Assembly: GCA_019925095.2 (NCBI GenBank)
Contig: CM034398.1
Span: 1,622,001-1,686,000 of the forward strand
DNA: 64,000 bases
From: Dendrolimus kikuchii
Taxonomy: Eukaryota > Arthropoda > Insecta > Lepidoptera > Lasiocampidae
Direction: 5' to 3'
This document shows, piece after piece, positions 1 through 10,169 of this stretch. Position numbers and translations under genes: made by a program. Numbering within the stretch: position 1 is the stretch's first letter; each line of letters begins with the position of its first letter. Below the pieces are notes generated by a model. The model was given only the letters and a program-made list of their open reading frames with translations, ran no database searches and had not been told where the DNA came from.

Positions 1-97
1 ATATAAGATGTCTCATAAATATTTATTGTAAATTTTATATATGGCGAGTTAGGAGATTTTCATGGTTAACCGGTGAATTCTCATTTAAAGTCATCAG

Positions 98-310
98 AGC
101 AGACATGTCATATGGCAGAAGGTCATCCGTCACGCTGGGCTGCCATCCCCCCAACTGGGTCAAAGACACCACACCTAACTATTGTTTTAGATTTTATATC
201 ATCCCATCATCTTTTACGTCGATGACTGACGAATGTTACGATGATGAATTACCTACATTGTGTTTTTATTTATGTGAACTAAAATAAAGTTATCATCAAT
301 CTAATTTGAT
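98..310 (+). CDS. Possible terminal coding exon of an unrecognised host gene
   Basis: A frame runs open from a splice-acceptor-like CAG at 95-97 through an ATG at 105 to a stop at 285-287, where an AATAAA polyadenylation signal overlaps it (283-288). The first 25 or so codons look coding: many third positions are G or C, unlike the AT-rich surroundings, and the peptide (SYGRRSSVTLGCHPPNWVKD) contains no transposon motif I know. The remainder of the frame is AT-rich and looks non-coding. No family is recognised. It could equally be a decayed repeat fragment or a chance frame at the window edge, so confidence is low. The upstream exons, if any, lie outside the window. Confidence 0.2.
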
Positions 311-588
311 TAAACAATATGTTTTAGAATTACATTTAATTTAGTTAGGCATAATTAAAAGTGTGATTTTAATATGAGTTTTTATTTTAACCTGGCGTTT
401 TGGCCATTTTTACGAAGTCGTAATCTGTATATATAATATTAATATTAATTGATAGATATGTATATATAATAAAACACTGTGCATACTTGATTACTGTACT
501 ATGTATTTAGTTTCTCTTTCTTATTATTATTATGTATAATGCTTTTATGTATTTTTAAATTTGATTTTTTGCTAGGACTAAACAATGA

Positions 589-1008
589 TGTTTACAAGCG
601 GAGTGACGCCCGCGGACCGCGTTCGTCATACCGAAGTAAGAAAGAGAGTTGGTCTGAAAGAGAGTGTCGGGGTGAAGGTAAGGAAAGGAATGCTCCGGTG
701 GTTCGGGCATGTGGAAAGAATGCATGACGAAAGAATGACTAAACAGATATACAATGCAAAAGTGGATGGATGCAGAAGTCGTGGAAGGCCACGGCACACC
801 TTCCATGATCAAATTTATCGTGTACTAGCAGAAGCTGATGTCAGGAGCCTTAAGAACAGACGAGCTTGCATGACAAGAGTTATGAATGTCAAAGAAGCAA
901 GTGAGGTGTGTAAGATTGGGCCTAAATGGCGCTCTGTTGTTCGTGCCTACCCCGCAAGGGAACTGGCGTGAAGTTATGTATGTATGTATGTATGTATGTA
1001 CTTTATAA
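589..1008 (+). mobile_element. 5'-truncated RTE-type LINE, 3' end with (ATGT)n tail
   Basis: The open frame encodes the C-terminal end of a non-LTR retrotransposon reverse-transcriptase protein: a DRVRHTEVRKRVGLKES stretch, then LRWFGHVERM, the RGRPRHTFHDQI segment and the terminal RAYPARELA. The stop is followed directly by AAGTTATG and a (TATG)n tail. Endonuclease and catalytic RT domains are absent, so the copy is 5'-truncated and dead. The RWFGHVERM-type motif is widespread in RTE-like insect LINEs; clade assignment is by motif only. The same 3' end recurs about 17 times in this window on both strands. Confidence 0.85.
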
Positions 1009-1014
1009 TTAATT

Positions 1015-1062
1015 GTTTGTGTCGCATTTGGCAAATAAACGCTTTCTTTCTTTCTTTCTATA
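1015..1062 (+). mobile_element. LINE 3' end with (CTTT)n tail
   Basis: A CAAATAAACG segment followed by four CTTT units, the typical 3' terminus of a non-LTR element ending in a simple repeat. Too short to classify. Confidence 0.4.
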
Positions 1063-1067
1063 TATAT

Positions 1068-1235
1068 AATTCTTCTGTACGTGTGTTGACAGTGAACTCC
1101 TCCTAAACGGCTGGACCGATTTGAATGGATTTTTTTGTGCGTGCTCAAGTGGATTCGAGGATGACTTAGATTCACAATTGGACCCGGTAGGTGGAGCTGC
1201 AATCGGGTTCTAAATTTTATTTCTTCAGGGCAGAA
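1068..1235 (+). mobile_element. Helitron-like element, 3'-truncated
   Basis: Begins A|TCTTCTGTACGTGTG and carries the conserved segment containing CGGCTGGACCGATTTGAA and GGACCCGGTAGGTGG. A matching copy with its CTAG end intact lies at 42551-42737 on the minus strand. Here the terminal hairpin and CTAG are lost after GGGCAGAACAG. Confidence 0.5.
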
Positions 1236-1502
1236 CAGGCATATATAACGTTTTTGGAAATTCAAATTGTACATCAAAACTTCATACTTTCGTTCTGCCA
1301 AAAACTCCCAATAATATTTTTCCGCTATTATAAAGATGCGGACTCATTTACCGCTACTTTTTTGTAAGCGACATTTGCATTAATTTTTTTTATTGCAAAA
1401 GGTATTTTAAACTTATTTTGTTATAAATCTTTCAATTTTCTATTCATTAGGGTCTAATCTAACCACAGATCATAGAAACACAGAATCTAACTAAAATTGC
1501 TT

Positions 1503-1742
1503 ACTTATCCGTGCAGGAACGTAGAAAGAATACAATTTCCTGCGTCCGGGCGGCCTGTCGTAAGAGGCGACTTAACAACCCACAGCCAGGTGGTAGGGCA
1601 TTTGCCCGACTGGATGGCTACCACCCCTGGTCTAAAGTTTGTCGCCATAACAACCTTGAGTTGCGTTCTGGCATTAATGACTAGGTTCCAGTTTCCCTTA
1701 CGAGAGCAGCAGCGCATTTGTAGCACCTTTGGTGTTGCAAAC
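1503..1742 (+). mobile_element. Poly(A) retroposon family B (TTATCCGTGCAGGAACGG start), 3'-truncated
   Basis: First of about 19 copies of a ~310-bp element. Family features: start TTATCCGTGCAGGAACGG, a middle CACAGCCAGGTGGTAGGGCA, and 3' end CTGCTGAACTCCTGCAATAAAAA. This copy stops at TTGGTGTTGCAAACAC and is followed by a short duplicated ACAATATAACAGTTT and the (AT)n tract. No convincing protein; it is either a SINE or the 3' untranslated end of a LINE. Confidence 0.8.
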
Positions 1743-1783
1743 ACAATATAACAGTTTTAAAACAATATAACAGTTTACCTTTT

Positions 1784-1909
<126 letters not shown>

Positions 1910-2090
1910 GGATACTAAATAAATTATTTACAAATCTTCAAACTCGTATATTAACTAAACACAATAAAGTAAAGAAATATTACAATGCTCATCTGACAAT
2001 CCATCTACCAACCACTGGTTGCTACGCAACCATCATCCTACATGTATATAGATATTCGTCACTATACGAACGATTGAGAACACGATACAA

Positions 2091-2301
2091 TACATACATA
2101 CATAACTTCACGCCAGTTACCTTGCGGGGTATGCACGAACAACAGAGCGCCATTTAGGCTTATTCTTACACACCTCACTTGCTTCTTTGACATTCATAAC
2201 TCTTGTCAGGCACGCTCGTCTGTTCTTAAGGCTCCTGACATCACCTTCTGCTAGTACACGATCAATTTGATCATGGAAGGTGTGTCGTGGCCTTCCACGA
2301 C
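2091..2301 (-). mobile_element. RTE-type LINE 3' fragment
   Basis: Antisense copy of the RTE tail: CATACATAC repeat, then AACTTCACGCCAGTTACC and the reverse complement of the RHTFHDQI-coding region. The frame is broken by substitutions and the 5' side ends at CCTTCCACGACTC. Confidence 0.75.
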
Positions 2302-2454
2302 TCGATCCAACCTTTGTTTAAAATCTTGTATTTATCTAGAATAAGTTTTACTGCAAATGCGAGGGTGAGTTGCATCACACGCAAACCTCATAGGTTAAGT
2401 TGTGCCTTACTACTATTTTGTGATGTAAAATGATTATCATAGATAAATAAAATG

Positions 2455-2912
2455 AAACCCCAACGATCAAGTGAAAAAACGAATCGCAACAAAATTTTAA
2501 GTTGAAGTTTTACGGGCAGATTGTTAATGTACTTGTCCGATTTGAAAACCTGCCCGCTTTTGCCACTTGTCCGTTGCCATTCATTTTTCCACTTGTCCGT
2601 TGGAGTTTCACTTCTACAATATGTCCCAGCACACATTTCGATTTTTCGCAGGCTTACTGCAAATTATGATTTTGTTAGGTTAGGAACATTTCAATGAATG
2701 CATTTTTTATTTAAACATATTTTATTTTATCAAACTAAAAAGAACTGAATTCGAACCGGAATCAAAAAACGCATCCATAGTATACTCTAAAATTATGCTG
2801 CCTCTCACCACGTCTACTCTAAAATTATATTTCCACGCGGCCGTAACGCTTTTTCGTGACAGAAAAAATCCTAATACCTCCCATCTATATAGAAGTTTCA
2901 CTTCAAAAAAAA
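2455..2912 (-). mobile_element. Foldback family N joined to segment O
   Basis: Contains the reverse complement of the N arm (CCACTTGTCCGTTG units, then GTGTCCCAGCACACATTTCG inverted relative to 7978) followed by segment O (AAACATATTTTATTTTATC to GAAGTTTCACTTC). The same N-O junction occurs at 7978-8605 and, inverted, at 35540-36285, so N and O are parts of one element. A partial opposite arm (GAAAAAACGAATCGCAAC) lies at 2473-2491. No coding capacity. Confidence 0.6.
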
Positions 2913-3167
2913 CGTGTGCGAGATAGTGGACTCCATTTAGATACATCCTTAAATTCCATTCCTGGCCAGTGAATAGAGAAAGCTCGGCTACCGCCATCAG
3001 TCAGGCCCCTAACGAGCTCTGGACCGACACTGAGATTAGCTCTGTCCGGTCGTTTATCTCGGCTTCCATGTTACACAGATTAATTGACCGCCGACCAGTA
3101 CACGTATTTTATCACTTATACCGTTTACAATTACCAATTATACTTTGTATTTTCGTTTTGAAATATA

Positions 3168-3468
3168 ATAACAGCCCATAAATGTCCCACTGCTGGACTT
3201 GGGCCTCCCATTATGAGGGGGGGGGGGGATAGACAGTATACCCGCCACGGTTATCCAAGGCGGCATGGCAGGTTTGACACATCGGTCATCTCGATGTGCA
3301 GGTTTTGTCACGTTTGACTTCATCGTGTTAGCAAGTGGTTATTGTAACAATATGCACATTAGGTGAGACAACTGCCTAAGTGGTGCAAGCGTTCCGGCCC
3401 GGATTCGAACCCGCGTCCTCTGAAGCTGGGACGCGTGCGCTAGCCATTACGCTGCCATGACTTCTATT
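3168..3468 (-). mobile_element. tRNA-derived SINE, family C
   Basis: On the minus strand the head has an A-box-like GTAATGGCTAGCGCACGCG and a B box GGGTTCGAATCC (around 3400-3412), the two internal pol III promoter elements of a tRNA-derived SINE. The body runs through CCACTTAGGCAG and ends near CCCAGCAGTGGGACATTTA. A 12-base G run at 3217-3228 lies inside the body. Confidence 0.75.
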
Positions 3469-3480
3469 ATTATTATACTA

Positions 3481-3665
3481 CTAGCTGATGCCGGCGACTT
3501 CGTGTGGTGCGGTTTTTTTAACTATCCCACGGGAACTCTTTTTTCGGGATCAAAAGTTGGCCAGAGATATAAGCTACCACCATACAAAATTTCATTTAAA
3601 TCGGTCCAGTCGTTTCGGAGATTAGCCCGTACAGAGAAACGCAAATTAGAAAAAATCTAAATTAC
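3481..3665 (-). mobile_element. Helitron-like fragment
   Basis: The minus strand ends CGCCGGCATCAG|CTAG with A/T flanks, after the conserved GACTGGACCGATTTAAATG. The 5' end is not clear. Confidence 0.4.
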
Positions 3666-4285
3666 TTCTATTTCACTTCTTACATCCCCCTGACTCGATT
3701 TTAAGCATTTTTTTTTCATTGTACAGAAATTCGACCTCTACAATTTTATTATAATTATATATAGGTATGACAAATTAATAATACAATGGCGGTAACATTA
3801 ATTTATGCGTTTCATAACCTTCACAGGGCTATATTAAATTACGGACGTTGACCTGTTCATTGTAACCCCCAGCAGCGACTATAAAAAATGGCGTATACAC
3901 ACTCCGCATGTGTGGCATTAATAATATGCATAATATACATACTTTTTTTTTTAATATTATGACTTATTTTTAACATGTATCACGATTTTTTTTTTATGAC
4001 ATGATAATTATGACTTAAGAATGATATAGATAAATAGACAAATTGTAGTTTTTGTTTTGTGTTGTATTGTATTATTTAATTCCTTTTTTATTTTATATCT
4101 AATTTTCCAATATTGCATCAAATTTATTATAATTTTCTTATAGTTGTATGAGCCAAATGCGTAACAAGAATTATTTTTTTAGTGGAAACTTAGTTGATAT
4201 GTGTATTAAGTTATGTGTTTTATATTGTAAGAATTATAATTATTGTATGTTTCCCAAATAAATTAAATAAATAAATAAATAATCA
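3666..4285. other. AT-rich stretch without recognised feature
   Basis: Homopolymer A and T runs and no coding frame. (AAAT)n at 4256-4280 precedes the tandem array and may be the tail of a lost LINE. Confidence 0.4.
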
Positions 4286-5170
4286 ATAAACAAAAGATTT
4301 TCCATTATAGTATCTTCATAGTATGATAATTTTGACAATCAGGTCATTTTTTATTTTATTGCTTCGTGAAAAAAAACTGCTCTTCATTATTTATTGAATC
4401 CGATAACATAATGATTATGTTGTAAGAAATTATGGGTTTTTTTTTGTGAGACGCAACATAAATTTAGTAAGCAAAAAACAAACATCAATGAATTTACATT
4501 ATAGCATTTGTAATATGATAATTTTTACAATCGGGTCGCTTTGTTTTATTATATTTGTTCGTGAAAAAACCGCTCTTCATTAGTTTATTAAATCTGACAA
4601 CATAATTATTGTTTTTTTTTTTTTTGGTGACATGTAATACCTGTATGCAGTGAGCAAAAAACAAACATCAATGAATTTACGATATAGCATTCGTAATATA
4701 ATTTTTACAATCGGGTCACTTTGTTTTATTTTATTTGTTCGTGCAAAAAATCGCTCTTCATTAGTTTATTGAATCTGACAACATATTTTTTTTTTTTTGG
4801 TGACATGTAATACCTGTATGCAGTGTGCAAAAAACAAACATCAATGAATTTACATTATAGCATTCGTAATATTATAATTTTTACAAACGGGTCGCTTTGT
4901 TTTATTATATTTGTTCGTGAAAAAACCGCTCTTCATTAGTTTATTGAATCTGACAACATTTTTTTTTTTGTGACATGTAACACCTGTATGCAGTGAGCAA
5001 AAAACAAACATCAATGAATTTACGTTATAGCATTCGTAATATAATTTTAAAATCGGGTCACTTTGTTTTATTTTATTTGTTCGTGCAAAAAACCGCTCTT
5101 CATTAGTTTATTGAATCCGACAACATAATGATTATGTAGAATATAGATAGATTTTTTTTGTGACATGTAA
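4286..5170. repeat. Tandem array, about five units of ~170-183 bp
   Basis: The landmark AAACATCAATGAATTTA recurs at 4480, 4663, 4836 and 5006, giving periods of 183, 173 and 170 bp; a diverged unit precedes it. Each unit contains CGGGTC(G/A)CTTTGTTTTATT, then CGCTCTTCATTAGTTTATT and a T run of variable length followed by GTGACATGTAA. Length changes lie mostly in the T runs. No coding frame. Confidence 0.85.
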
Positions 5171-5309
5171 AGATTTGTACATTAATTTTTATTTTGATTG
5201 AACCAGTTCATTGTTGTTTTATACGATCGAGCCAACTTCTTTAATACTTACAAAATAATACATTTCCAAAATACGATATTACAATACCTAATTAAGAAAT
5301 TAATCTATA

Positions 5310-5765
5310 ATATTCTTACGAGTTTAGCGAGACTCGAATCAAAATGTCGTTAGAATTCCTATAGTTTATTAGAACTCTACAAACACGTATAACACAGGTA
5401 CAAATATAACCGAACACAACAAATCCAAACGTAATGCAGAAGGTCGTAATTCAATAAAACGCGCAAACTCCGTCACTATTAGATTCCCGATTGTACACAC
5501 GTCTCGCCTTCATCGTGGACCTCAACTGCCCCCCTCCCTCAATCAGGCCATTATTTTATACTGCACAAATGCAATGTGACCGAATTTCCTAGAATCAGCT
5601 TACACTTTAAAATTCGTAACACCTGGCTAATGATTACAATAGAACAATAGGGTGTTCTCTAGAAACGTATGCCAATAAATAAGTAAACAAAAGAAGACGA
5701 TCATAAATGAATTACAACCAGTTCAAATGCCGACAGGTAATAAAATGTGTTTTTAAAACAACTGG
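5310..5765 (-). mobile_element. LTR of an LTR retrotransposon (probable solo LTR), antisense
   Basis: Reading the minus strand: CCTGTCGGCATTTG, a TATAAAAT box near 5570, GTGACGGAGTTTGCGCG, then TTATACGTGTTTGTAGAG, AATAAA and a 3' end near GATTCGAGTCTCGC. TATA box before polyadenylation signal is LTR architecture. The same family occurs at 6691-7114 (opposite strand) and 25519-25973. No internal gag or pol sequence lies between them. Confidence 0.6.
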
Positions 5766-5842
5766 AATGCATGCATGATGCATTTTTTTTAGATTTCTTG
5801 TCTGTTTGTCGGTCGGTAAATCCATTCAGTGGTTAAAAAATA

Positions 5843-6134
5843 TCTATACAGATAAATAAAATTGAAGTGTCCGTTTGTAATGTCAAAATAACAGCGTTTT
5901 ACGAAATGCATATGAAACTATATACGGTAGGTACTTATATCAAATAATCAATTTTTAAATTTTTTGTCTGGCTGTCTGGATGTTCCGGCTAATTTCTGTA
6001 ATGGCTAGACCGATTATGACGGGACTTTCACTGGCAGTTAGCTGATGTTATAAGGAGTAACATAAGCTTTTTTTTAACTTTATTTAACGTTCTGCGAAAA
6101 AAATCCACGCGAACAAAATCGCGGGCACAACTAG
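5843..6134 (+). mobile_element. Helitron-like element, complete
   Basis: Runs from A|TCTATACAGATAAATAAAAT to a GC-rich CGCGGGCACAA followed by CTAG|T. Start TC, end CTAG and insertion between A and T fit Helitrons. Related copies on the minus strand lie at 31126-31399 and 46825-47059. Confidence 0.55.
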
Positions 6135-6432
6135 TAAACTAATATAACCATAATAGTGAAAGTAGATTAATAGTTTCAGAACTGCAATAAAAGGGAATTC
6201 ACACCTGATTAAATAACAAGCTTAAAGTATATTTGACATGCTTTCTAGTAAACGCATAATTAAGGATTATGCATAAATTATTGCTTAAAATGCGTAAATA
6301 ATTGTACGTAAACAATTCATCGAGAAAGTGTGTCAATGTTGGATTATAATTTCACCGTGATATACTTGTAATAATTCTGAATTGTAAGTATTAGGGACAC
6401 TTTACACTTAAACGCGACTGCCAGAGGAATCA

Positions 6433-6680
6433 TTTTTTTTTTATTGCAGGAGTTCAGCAGACAGGCAGATGGCCCACTGGATGGAAAGCGGTTACCATCG
6501 CCTATAGACATTTGCAACACCAAAGGTGCTACAAATGCGCTGCTGCTCTCTTAAGGGAGTCTGGAACCTGGTCACTAATGCCGGAACACAACTCAAAAGT
6601 TGTTATGGCGGTATGCTCTAGACCAGGGGTGGTAGCCATCCAGTCGGGCGATGCCCTACCACCTGGCTGTGGGTTGTTTA
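6433..6680 (-). mobile_element. Retroposon family B, 5'-truncated
   Basis: Starts on the plus strand with a T run and ATTGCAGGAGTTCAGCAGAC and ends at CCTGGCTGTGGGTTGTTT, a few bases before the solo LTR at 6691. Confidence 0.75.
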
Positions 6681-6690
6681 ATAAAGATAA

Positions 6691-7114
6691 TGTTACAACC
6701 TAGGCGCCGACATAAAACAAATTCACACCTGCATATCTGTAAAAGCACATTTTTTACCCGTCGGCATTTTAACTAATAGCATTGACACTATTGTAATTCT
6801 TTTATGACCGTCTTCTTTTGTTTACTTATTTATTTGGCATACGGCCTATTGTTGTATTGTAATCGTTTACAGCCACCTGCGGCTGTAATCATTAGCCAGG
6901 TGTTACGGATTTCAAAGTAAAAGCTGATTCTAGGAAATAGGTAATCTATTAGTGACTGACTTTGCGCGTTTTATTGACTTACGACCTTCTGCATTACGTT
7001 TGGATTTGTTGTGTTCAGTTATATTTGTACCTGTGTTATACGTGTTTGTATAGTTCTAATAAACTCTATGATAATTCCAACGGCATATTTAATTCGAGTC
7101 TCGCAATAGTAACA
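6691..7114 (+). mobile_element. Solo LTR with 4-bp target duplication
   Basis: Starts TGTTACAACC and ends AGTAACA, giving TGTTA/TAACA inverted ends, with ATAA directly before (6687-6690) and after (7115-7118). It shares GTGTTATACGTGTTTGTATAG and the AATAAACT polyadenylation region with the antisense LTR at 5310-5765. The TATA-box segment seen in the other copies is missing here, so this copy is probably transcriptionally dead. Confidence 0.65.
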
Positions 7115-7118
7115 ATAA

Positions 7119-7522
7119 TTTTATGCATGTATCGAGTCAATGTAAAACATGGACCTATATGCTATTGATATTATTTCAATTTAAAAAAATATCGTATATA
7201 TGTAGCAAATTTTATGACAGTCACTTAATTCAGTTAAAAGAAGGTATACAGAAATAAATTCAATTTTATGCTTTATACCTATTTATTATTAAATTGATAT
7301 CTCCTTTCAGAAATATCAAGCGTTTTAGACTTTAAATACAAAATATCTTTATTAAGCTTTTTAAGAAGAATAAAGTACAAAACACATTCTAGAGCTAAAA
7401 ACAAAACTTTAAAAATTACTATACTAAATAGAAAGAGAAGAAAAACTATTTTTGCTAATAATTGTATATAATTTTGAGATATATTTCTGATTATGCACTC
7501 TTCTTAGGAATTTATAATATAA
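7119..7522. other. AT-rich stretch, nothing recognised
   Basis: No frame, no repeat match that I can see within the window. Confidence 0.4.
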
Positions 7523-7762
7523 CTAGCTGTGCCCGCGACGTTGTCCGCGTGGAATTTGTTTTCAAAACCCCCCGATTTTGAAACATTCTTCATTGGTGCT
7601 CCGCTCCTATTGGTCTTAGCGTGATGATATATAGCCTAAAGCCTTCCTCGATAAATGAGCTATCTAACAATGAAGGAATTTTTCTAATCAGACCAGTAGT
7701 TCCTGAGATTAGCGCGTTCAATCAAACAAACAAACTCTTCAGCTTTATATATTAGTATAAGA
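7523..7762 (-). mobile_element. Helitron-like element, family H3
   Basis: The minus strand runs from A|TCTTATACTAATATATAAAGC to GCGGGCACAG|CTAG. A second copy at 14068-14701 is split by another insertion, and comparing the two fixes the insertion point there. Confidence 0.6.
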
Positions 7763-8028
7763 TAACCAAATACAATAGATGTATGATGCTACCTCTACGA
7801 AACCCTTCACGCATTTTGTCGATTTTATTTAAGAATCGTATCATATGTATCGCATTATATCGCAATTTGACTAATTCAAAATCATTTTTTTTTATTAATT
7901 CTAAATTCCGCTGGAACGTTTTTCAAGATAACACCGTCATATAATTTAAAAATTAAGTATATTATTTCAATTTTCTGCGTTGAAAAAAATCGAAATGTAT
8001 GCTGGGGCACATAGTACAAGTGAAACTT

Positions 8029-8184
8029 CAACGGACAAGTGGAAAAACGAATCGCAACGGACAAGTGGAAAAACGAATCGCAACGGACAAGTGGAAAAAC
8101 GAATAGCAACGGACAAGTGGAAAAACGAAGCGCAACGGACAAGTGGAAAAACAAATGGCAACGGACAAGTGGCCAAACGAATCG
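8029..8184. repeat. 26-bp minisatellite, six units
   Basis: Six exact-length units starting at 8029, 8055, 8081, 8107, 8133 and 8159, each CAACGGACAAGTGG followed by AAAAACGAATCG with one or two changes in the later units. The unit is the building block of the foldback arms at 36127-36285 and 63438-63745. Confidence 0.95.
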
Positions 8185-8318
8185 CAACAATATTTTAACT
8201 TAAAATTTTACGGGCAGATTGTAAATGTACTTGTTTACTGCAAATTATGATTTGGTTACGTTAGGTACATTTTAATAAATACATTTATTATTTAAACATA
8301 TTTTATTTTATCAAACAA

Positions 8319-8447
8319 GACGAGCGTGCATGACAAGAGTTATGAATGTCAAAGAAGCAAGTGAGGTGTTTAAGAATAAGCCTGAATGGCGCTCTGTTGT
8401 TCGTGCCTACCCCGCAAGGGAACTGGCGTGAAGTTATGTATGTATGT
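8319..8447 (+). mobile_element. RTE tail with 14-bp target duplication
   Basis: Only the last ~40 codons and the (TATG)n tail remain. ATTTTATCAAACAA is present directly before (8305-8318) and after (8448-8461), marking a retrotransposition event into segment O. Confidence 0.9.
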
Positions 8448-8605
8448 ATTTTATCAAACAAAAAAACTGAATTCGACCCGGGACCAAAAAACACATCCAT
8501 AGTCTACTCTAAAATTATGCCGCCCCTCCACTCGGCTGTAACGCTTTTTCGTGACAGAAAAAAACCTAATACCTCCTCGTCTATATAGAAGTTTCACTTC
8601 AATAA

Positions 8606-8780
8606 TGGACAAATGTATAAACTCTTTAATATTTCAATATGTATTGCATTCGCCGAGGTATGTTATTGTTCGTGGTCCGGTCGAACCGGTCCGCGGATGT
8701 TACGGATATAAAAACAACGGCAGTCGACCAACCGGCTTGCTGCTCGTTGTTGTCTTATATTTATTGTCTGTGGTTAGGTC
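8606..8780. other. Unassigned sequence with promoter-like motifs
   Basis: Contains a palindromic CCGGTCGAACCGG and, 20 bp later, GGATATAAAAACAACGG, which resembles a TATA box. No gene is visible downstream; the family F retroposon interrupts it at 8796. Confidence 0.2.
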
Positions 8781-8795
8781 AACAGTTCGACATGT

Positions 8796-9093
8796 TTTCG
8801 GCTGGGCGTAACTATGTTCTAAATCTCAGTCTTTCCAACACATACAAAGCGCAGGGTCGTCAGGGAGGAGGGAGGTTTTTAATGGGTATTGGGGTTCCTT
8901 GCCCGTGCAGCAACGCTCGGAGTCTTCCACACTATTCTGTGACGTCGATCGCGGACGGAGCGCTGCCAAGAGCATACTATTGCTGCAGTGTTATCGCCCC
9001 CGACCGACGCGTGTCGTTCCCCTAGCAACGACCCAGTTTGTGCGTAAATCGGTTAAGCATTTTCCCTCGCCTCAAAACAAAAAAAAACAAAAA
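8796..9093 (+). mobile_element. Poly(A) retroposon family F with 15-bp target duplication
   Basis: Flanked by AACAGTTCGACATGT at 8781-8795 and 9094-9108. Contains GGCGTAACTATGTTCTAAAT and GGGAGGAGGGAGG and ends GCATTTTCCCTCGCCTCAAAAC in an A-rich tail. Family F copies also lie at 15084, 18846, 44444 and 50838. The middle (GTGACGTCGATCGCGGACGG) differs from the other copies. Confidence 0.75.
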
Positions 9094-9109
9094 AACAGTT
9101 CGACATGTC

Positions 9110-9450
9110 TTGACCTGTTTGGACATTAGGCCGTAAAAAAATGGCTTCAGTTCGGACTTTAGGACTGTAAAAGTTAGCTTTTTTTACACTATTTGTCTCA
9201 CGCTCATGGAAAGTGGTTACCGTCGCCTATAGGCGTTTGCAACACCAATGACAAATCCAACGCAACGCACGAAATAGGGGGATGACATACATACAAAATT
9301 GCGTTAAATTCAACGTGATCGAGCAGTACAAAAACTCGCACTTCGCACACAGATACCGCTATAATCCGTTTACTCCGGAATTTCTACCCTGACGTAAACA
9401 AATGAATCCGCCATAATTTTCTCTTAAGTTTCCGCGACTACGTTTTATTA
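9110..9450. other. Unassigned stretch with a family B scrap
   Basis: A ~45-bp antisense piece of family B (TGGAAAGTGGTTACCGTCGC) lies at 9203-9248. The rest matches nothing else in the window. Confidence 0.4.
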
Positions 9451-9790
9451 TGTACATACATACATAACTTCACGCCAGTTCCCTTGTGGGGTAGGCATGA
9501 ACAACAGAGTGCCATTTAGGCTTATTCTTACACACCTCACTTGCCTCTTTGACATTCATAACTCTTGTCATGCACGCTCGTCTGTTCTTAAGGCTCCTGA
9601 CATCACCTTCTGTTAGTACACGATCAATTTGATCATGGAAGGTGTGTCGTGGCCTTCCACGACTTCTGCATCCATCCACTTTTGCATTGTATATCTGTTT
9701 AGTCATTCTTTCCACATGCCCGAACCACCGGAGCATTCCTTTCCTTACCTTCACCCCGACACTCTCTTTCAGACCAACTCTCTTTCTTAT
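9451..9790 (-). mobile_element. 5'-truncated RTE-type LINE
   Basis: The minus frame reads VGLKESVGVKVRKGMLRWFG to the terminal YPTRELA and is still open. It abuts the Penelope fragment at about 9790. Confidence 0.85.
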
Positions 9791-9794
9791 GTGT

Positions 9795-10165
9795 ACAAGT
9801 AAAAACCAATTGCCAGACCTCAAGACACTGAGCTCTTTCTGCGAGCACCGGAACGCAAACCCACTTGATTGACAATTTCCTTTTATTTTCCTCCCACCCA
9901 TTATAATATTCTTCTCTTCAAGCCACACAACATGTTGCGAAGCGGTGGTAAATTAGATTAGGCTCCCATAAACAAAATCGATACTAAATAATTAAAATGA
10001 ACAACTTGGCGGTAGGCTAAATAAAACTTTAACAATACTCGTTGACACTTGATATCTTTGTCTTCCGTGATCACGGCTACTGAAAAGTGGCCGAAACGTC
10101 GGTATAATAAAAATCAAAAAATTACCACGCTTAAAACCGTTAAAACGTAGTTGTATTAGAAATAA
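9795..10165 (+). mobile_element. Penelope-like element 3' end
   Basis: Begins in the last ~25 codons of the Penelope protein (LKTLSSFCEHRNANPLD aligns with the SSFCVQRNTHQLD end at 63064) and continues through the same 3' untranslated region as 63080-63437: AACATGTTGCGAAGCGG, AATAAAACTTTAACAATACT, then the hammerhead-like fold and TTAAAACGTAGTT. Confidence 0.75.
10063..10102 (+). ncRNA. Hammerhead-ribozyme-like fold in Penelope 3' region
   Basis: TTCCG, then GTGATCA, then a hairpin (GGCTACT, loop GAAA, AGTGGCC), then GAAACGTCGG. The outer TTCCG/CGG(t)A arms, the GAAA strand and the self-complementary ACGT match the order of hammerhead strands. The first core strand is GTGATCA instead of CTGANGA. 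Activity is not shown. Confidence 0.35.
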
Positions 10166-10169
10166 AAAT

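Larger units (their letters stand above)
7978..8605 (+). mobile_element. Foldback family N arm plus segment O, with nested RTE
   Basis: Left part: AAAATCGAAATGTATGCTGGG, AGTGAAACTTC and a six-unit 26-bp minisatellite. Then ACGGGCAGATTGTAAATGTA, the junction TTTACTGCAAATTATGATTT and segment O, which ends GAAGTTTCACTTC near 8600. An RTE tail is inserted in O at 8319-8447. The opposite N arm is missing here. Confidence 0.6.

Noticed and set aside
5310..7114. A complete LTR retrotransposon between the two LTRs
   Set aside because: The LTRs are in opposite orientation and the DNA between them is Helitron-like and family B sequence with no gag or pol.
8029..8184. CRISPR-like array
   Set aside because: The units are contiguous 26-bp repeats without spacers, in a eukaryotic transposon arm.
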